NCBI GenBank assembly: GCA_003342815.1
Contig: PTEX01000312.1
Span: forward strand, 589,340-653,339
Length of the DNA: 64,000 bases
Direction of reading: 5' to 3'
Origin: Eudromia elegans
Lineage: Eukaryota; Chordata; Aves; Tinamiformes; Tinamidae
Of the stretch, positions 61,601 through 64,000 are shown piece by piece; position 1 is the stretch's first letter, and every line of letters begins with the position of its first letter. The notes under the pieces were generated by a model. That model saw only the letters and a program-made list of their open reading frames with translations. It was not told where the DNA came from and did no database searches. Position numbers and translations under genes: made by a program.

Positions 61601-64000
61601 TGATGTTAACAAATATCTTCTGTTCATACAAATGCAACTATATTAGTGAGCTCTTCCTCTTGAATTATATTCTGGGATGTGCATCTGACATAGCCCATAT
61701 GTAAATCTAAGGGTAGAATGGAGCTCAACCTGGTTCATCTAAGAGCAGAATCTGGTTCATGCCTGTGAAATGCACAGTGTTCCTCCCAGGTCAAAGTCAG
61801 GTCCTGTGCATTATTCTCAATAGGCTAATGTGGAAAGTATTGGTTCTATGATTTTGTGATGAAAGGTCAGAAAATTGGATTTTAATTGACTACAAACAAT
61901 GAATCCTGGAAGACAGGTTTGGCTATGACATCCTAGAAACTGCCTGTGCAGTTACATCCATTTCATCTATCTTTATGTCAATTAAAATTAAAAGAGCATG
62001 ACACCATATTCCAGGGCAATATCCCACTGCCCTGAAGAGGAGTGAAGCCCTGAGCTTTCAGAGCCCATTCAGAGTCCATAAGGGAAAGAGTCCAAGAAGC
62101 ATCAGACATGGTAATTTTGTTTTTCATAGCTGTCACAGTAGCTTTGTTGACTTTTTCCTACAGAGAACAACTGAAGTAAAAGGAATTTAGCCTTGGTGTG
62201 TCTGCTATTCTCTAAATGAAATAAAAGGCCTAGTTACTGCATTTATGACAAAAATGATTTGTTTCATTAGTCCTGATGAAGTGATATAACCACAGACAGC
62301 TCTGAAACACTGGACATATTTGTGTGCATTGATATAAAGGCCATGCTGAAAAGAAAAGAAGAAAATCTCCAAAGGACAGAGTTTTCAAGCAAATTCTAGG
62401 AACTTTACCATCTGCATTGCTTTGCAAGCACTTCTGGACTTTGTGCTACCTGCAGAACTACGCAGCTCTCCAGCATCACAGAGGAATCACAGCCTGGGCT
62501 TGGTAGACGTTCATCAGTTTTTGCTCCCAAGTGTTAAATAAGTGATAATACAGATGAAAGCGCATTATTGAAGACAACATGATTCTTTGAACTTTCATTT
62601 TTATTTAAGCTCCAACAGCTGACCAAAAACGTGAAGCATCATAACTCACTGACAAACATTTTTTTCTTCAACTGTGCTGTCAAATCTTGTATAAAGGTCA
62701 ATTAAGTTATTACAGATCACAGACAATACGCAAGAGGTGACTAACCTAGGGAGGCTGCTGGTGGGCTGTTCATACATTCTTTATAAATTAGGAATCTTCA
62801 AAGCACAGACTTTCAAATATTCTGTGTACATACATTTTGTAAGCTAGAAGGGAGAGAGTATACACAGAAGCAAAAAAAGTATGCAAACGGAATAAATAAC
62901 TTTATTGACATATTCAAATATTTTTCTAATTATTTCAAAAAATGAAGCTGAAACCAGGTAACGAACATGAAAGCTCTTTTTTTAAGATTAACGTGATTTA
63001 TACCAACCAACATACTGGGATCAAGACATTATTAATTAAAAATAGAATAAGTTGCAGTCAGCTACTGACTATGTAGAATAAGCATATGATAAATATATCA
63101 CCTCAAGAAGATTAAACATTTAAATCCACCTACTCCAATCATAGACAAATTTCACTTTTCATGGGACATTGTTTCTGCTACTCCTCTGCAGAATGGGAAA
63201 GTTTTAAAACAGTATAACAGTACTTTTTTTCAAGAGGGAAATACAAAAAAAAGGATAAGATGAAAGACTTTTTCTTAAAATGCTGCAAATTTTACAATCA
63301 ACTGGCCACAGTAACTTGTACACTCATCAGGAATTTAATTTCTCTAAGTCCTTTCTGGATCATACATTATTTTGCAAATTATTTCTGTCTGAAAGCAGAA
63401 CAAAGAAGATGAGTTGTCAAAATTCAACCTGGTTAATTACAGAAATATGAAAAAAGAAAATTATCATACTGTTTTAGAAGGTAAATTAAAAAAATAGGAA
63501 ACTTTTCCAGGTCCTCTGTTTTTTCCCAAAGTCTTTTAAAAACACAAAACCAAGAACTTAATTCTGCATTTCCAAATTGAAGCATACTGAACTTGATTCA
63601 CCTCTGCCTGCAATTGTGTGGTCCTCTAGGACTCATGGGTGATTTTCATCATGGAAAATGTCAAGAGCATTGCACGAAGGCACAACACCTTCTAGGATCT
63701 TTTCCAAGGAAAAAAAAATAGCAAACTCAATAATAAACAAAAAGTATGTAAGAAAGAACATGAAAAAGTGGAGGATGGTTTTTCATCCCTTCTCCCCCTC
63801 TGTTTTTGCATGGGACAAGAATTCACAAAGTGGTATTCGTACTGGCATAGATAAAGAGGCCTATCTTCAGGAAAGGGAGAGTAAGGAAGGAAAATATACA
63901 TTATAGTTTCAGGCTGGCATTTTGAGTAGAGAGAAGCAAACAAATAGGTATTGATTGGACAAAGGCTAGTCAACAGTTGTATCCCGCTTGGATTTCTGCC
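61601..64000. other. AT-rich non-coding DNA, no gene seen
   Basis: No gene or repeat was recognised with confidence. The first few hundred bases (to about 62.5 kb) are slightly less AT-rich and could hold further decayed retroviral sequence, but nothing identifiable is left. Confidence 0.5.

Overview
The window looks like an AT-rich, gene-poor stretch of a bird nuclear chromosome. The main evidence is CR1 LINE fragments with the avian-type 3' end (short ATTCTATG-like repeats) and CR1 reverse-transcriptase protein sequence, together with retroviral LTRs. No tRNA, rRNA, CRISPR array, operon or bacterial gene organisation was seen. The species cannot be fixed from the sequence.

Layout. 1-11.3 kb: unique AT-rich DNA. 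11.29-11.47 kb: a short retroviral LTR on the plus strand. 11.5-22.6 kb: unique AT-rich DNA. 22.66-23.00 kb: a solo LTR on the minus strand. 23.0-27.8 kb: unique DNA. 27.84-28.74 kb: two CR1 3' ends in tandem. 28.75-32.3 kb: the only GC-rich island in the window. 32.3-64 kb: AT-rich desert with CR1 pieces at 35.1, 37.5, 48.3, 50.2 and 58.9 kb, an ERVL-like LTR at 39.1-39.6 kb, a second solo LTR at 43.91-44.20 kb, and a broken provirus piece (LTR, leader, gag-like) at 60.35-61.6 kb.

The GC-rich island carries the only host gene I can support. A CpG-rich upstream segment is followed by two short candidate exons with good splice signals, then a terminal exon. The terminal exon has an ATG in good context and a 246-codon frame, and a poly(A) signal lies about 260 bases after the stop. 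The C-terminal two thirds of the protein is an exact 37-residue (111-bp) repeat with four full units and one partial unit, each centred on FYIGSxxSSLAS. Base differences among the repeat cores are mostly silent in this frame, which argues that it is translated and constrained. I do not recognise the protein. All ambiguous bases in the window (about 27) fall within this gene, which may mean collapsed paralogues or polymorphism.

The genes do not form a pathway. The window is one small unrecognised gene in a desert of transposon fossils. Coding potential elsewhere is limited to CR1 relics, the retroviral fossil and chance ORFs.
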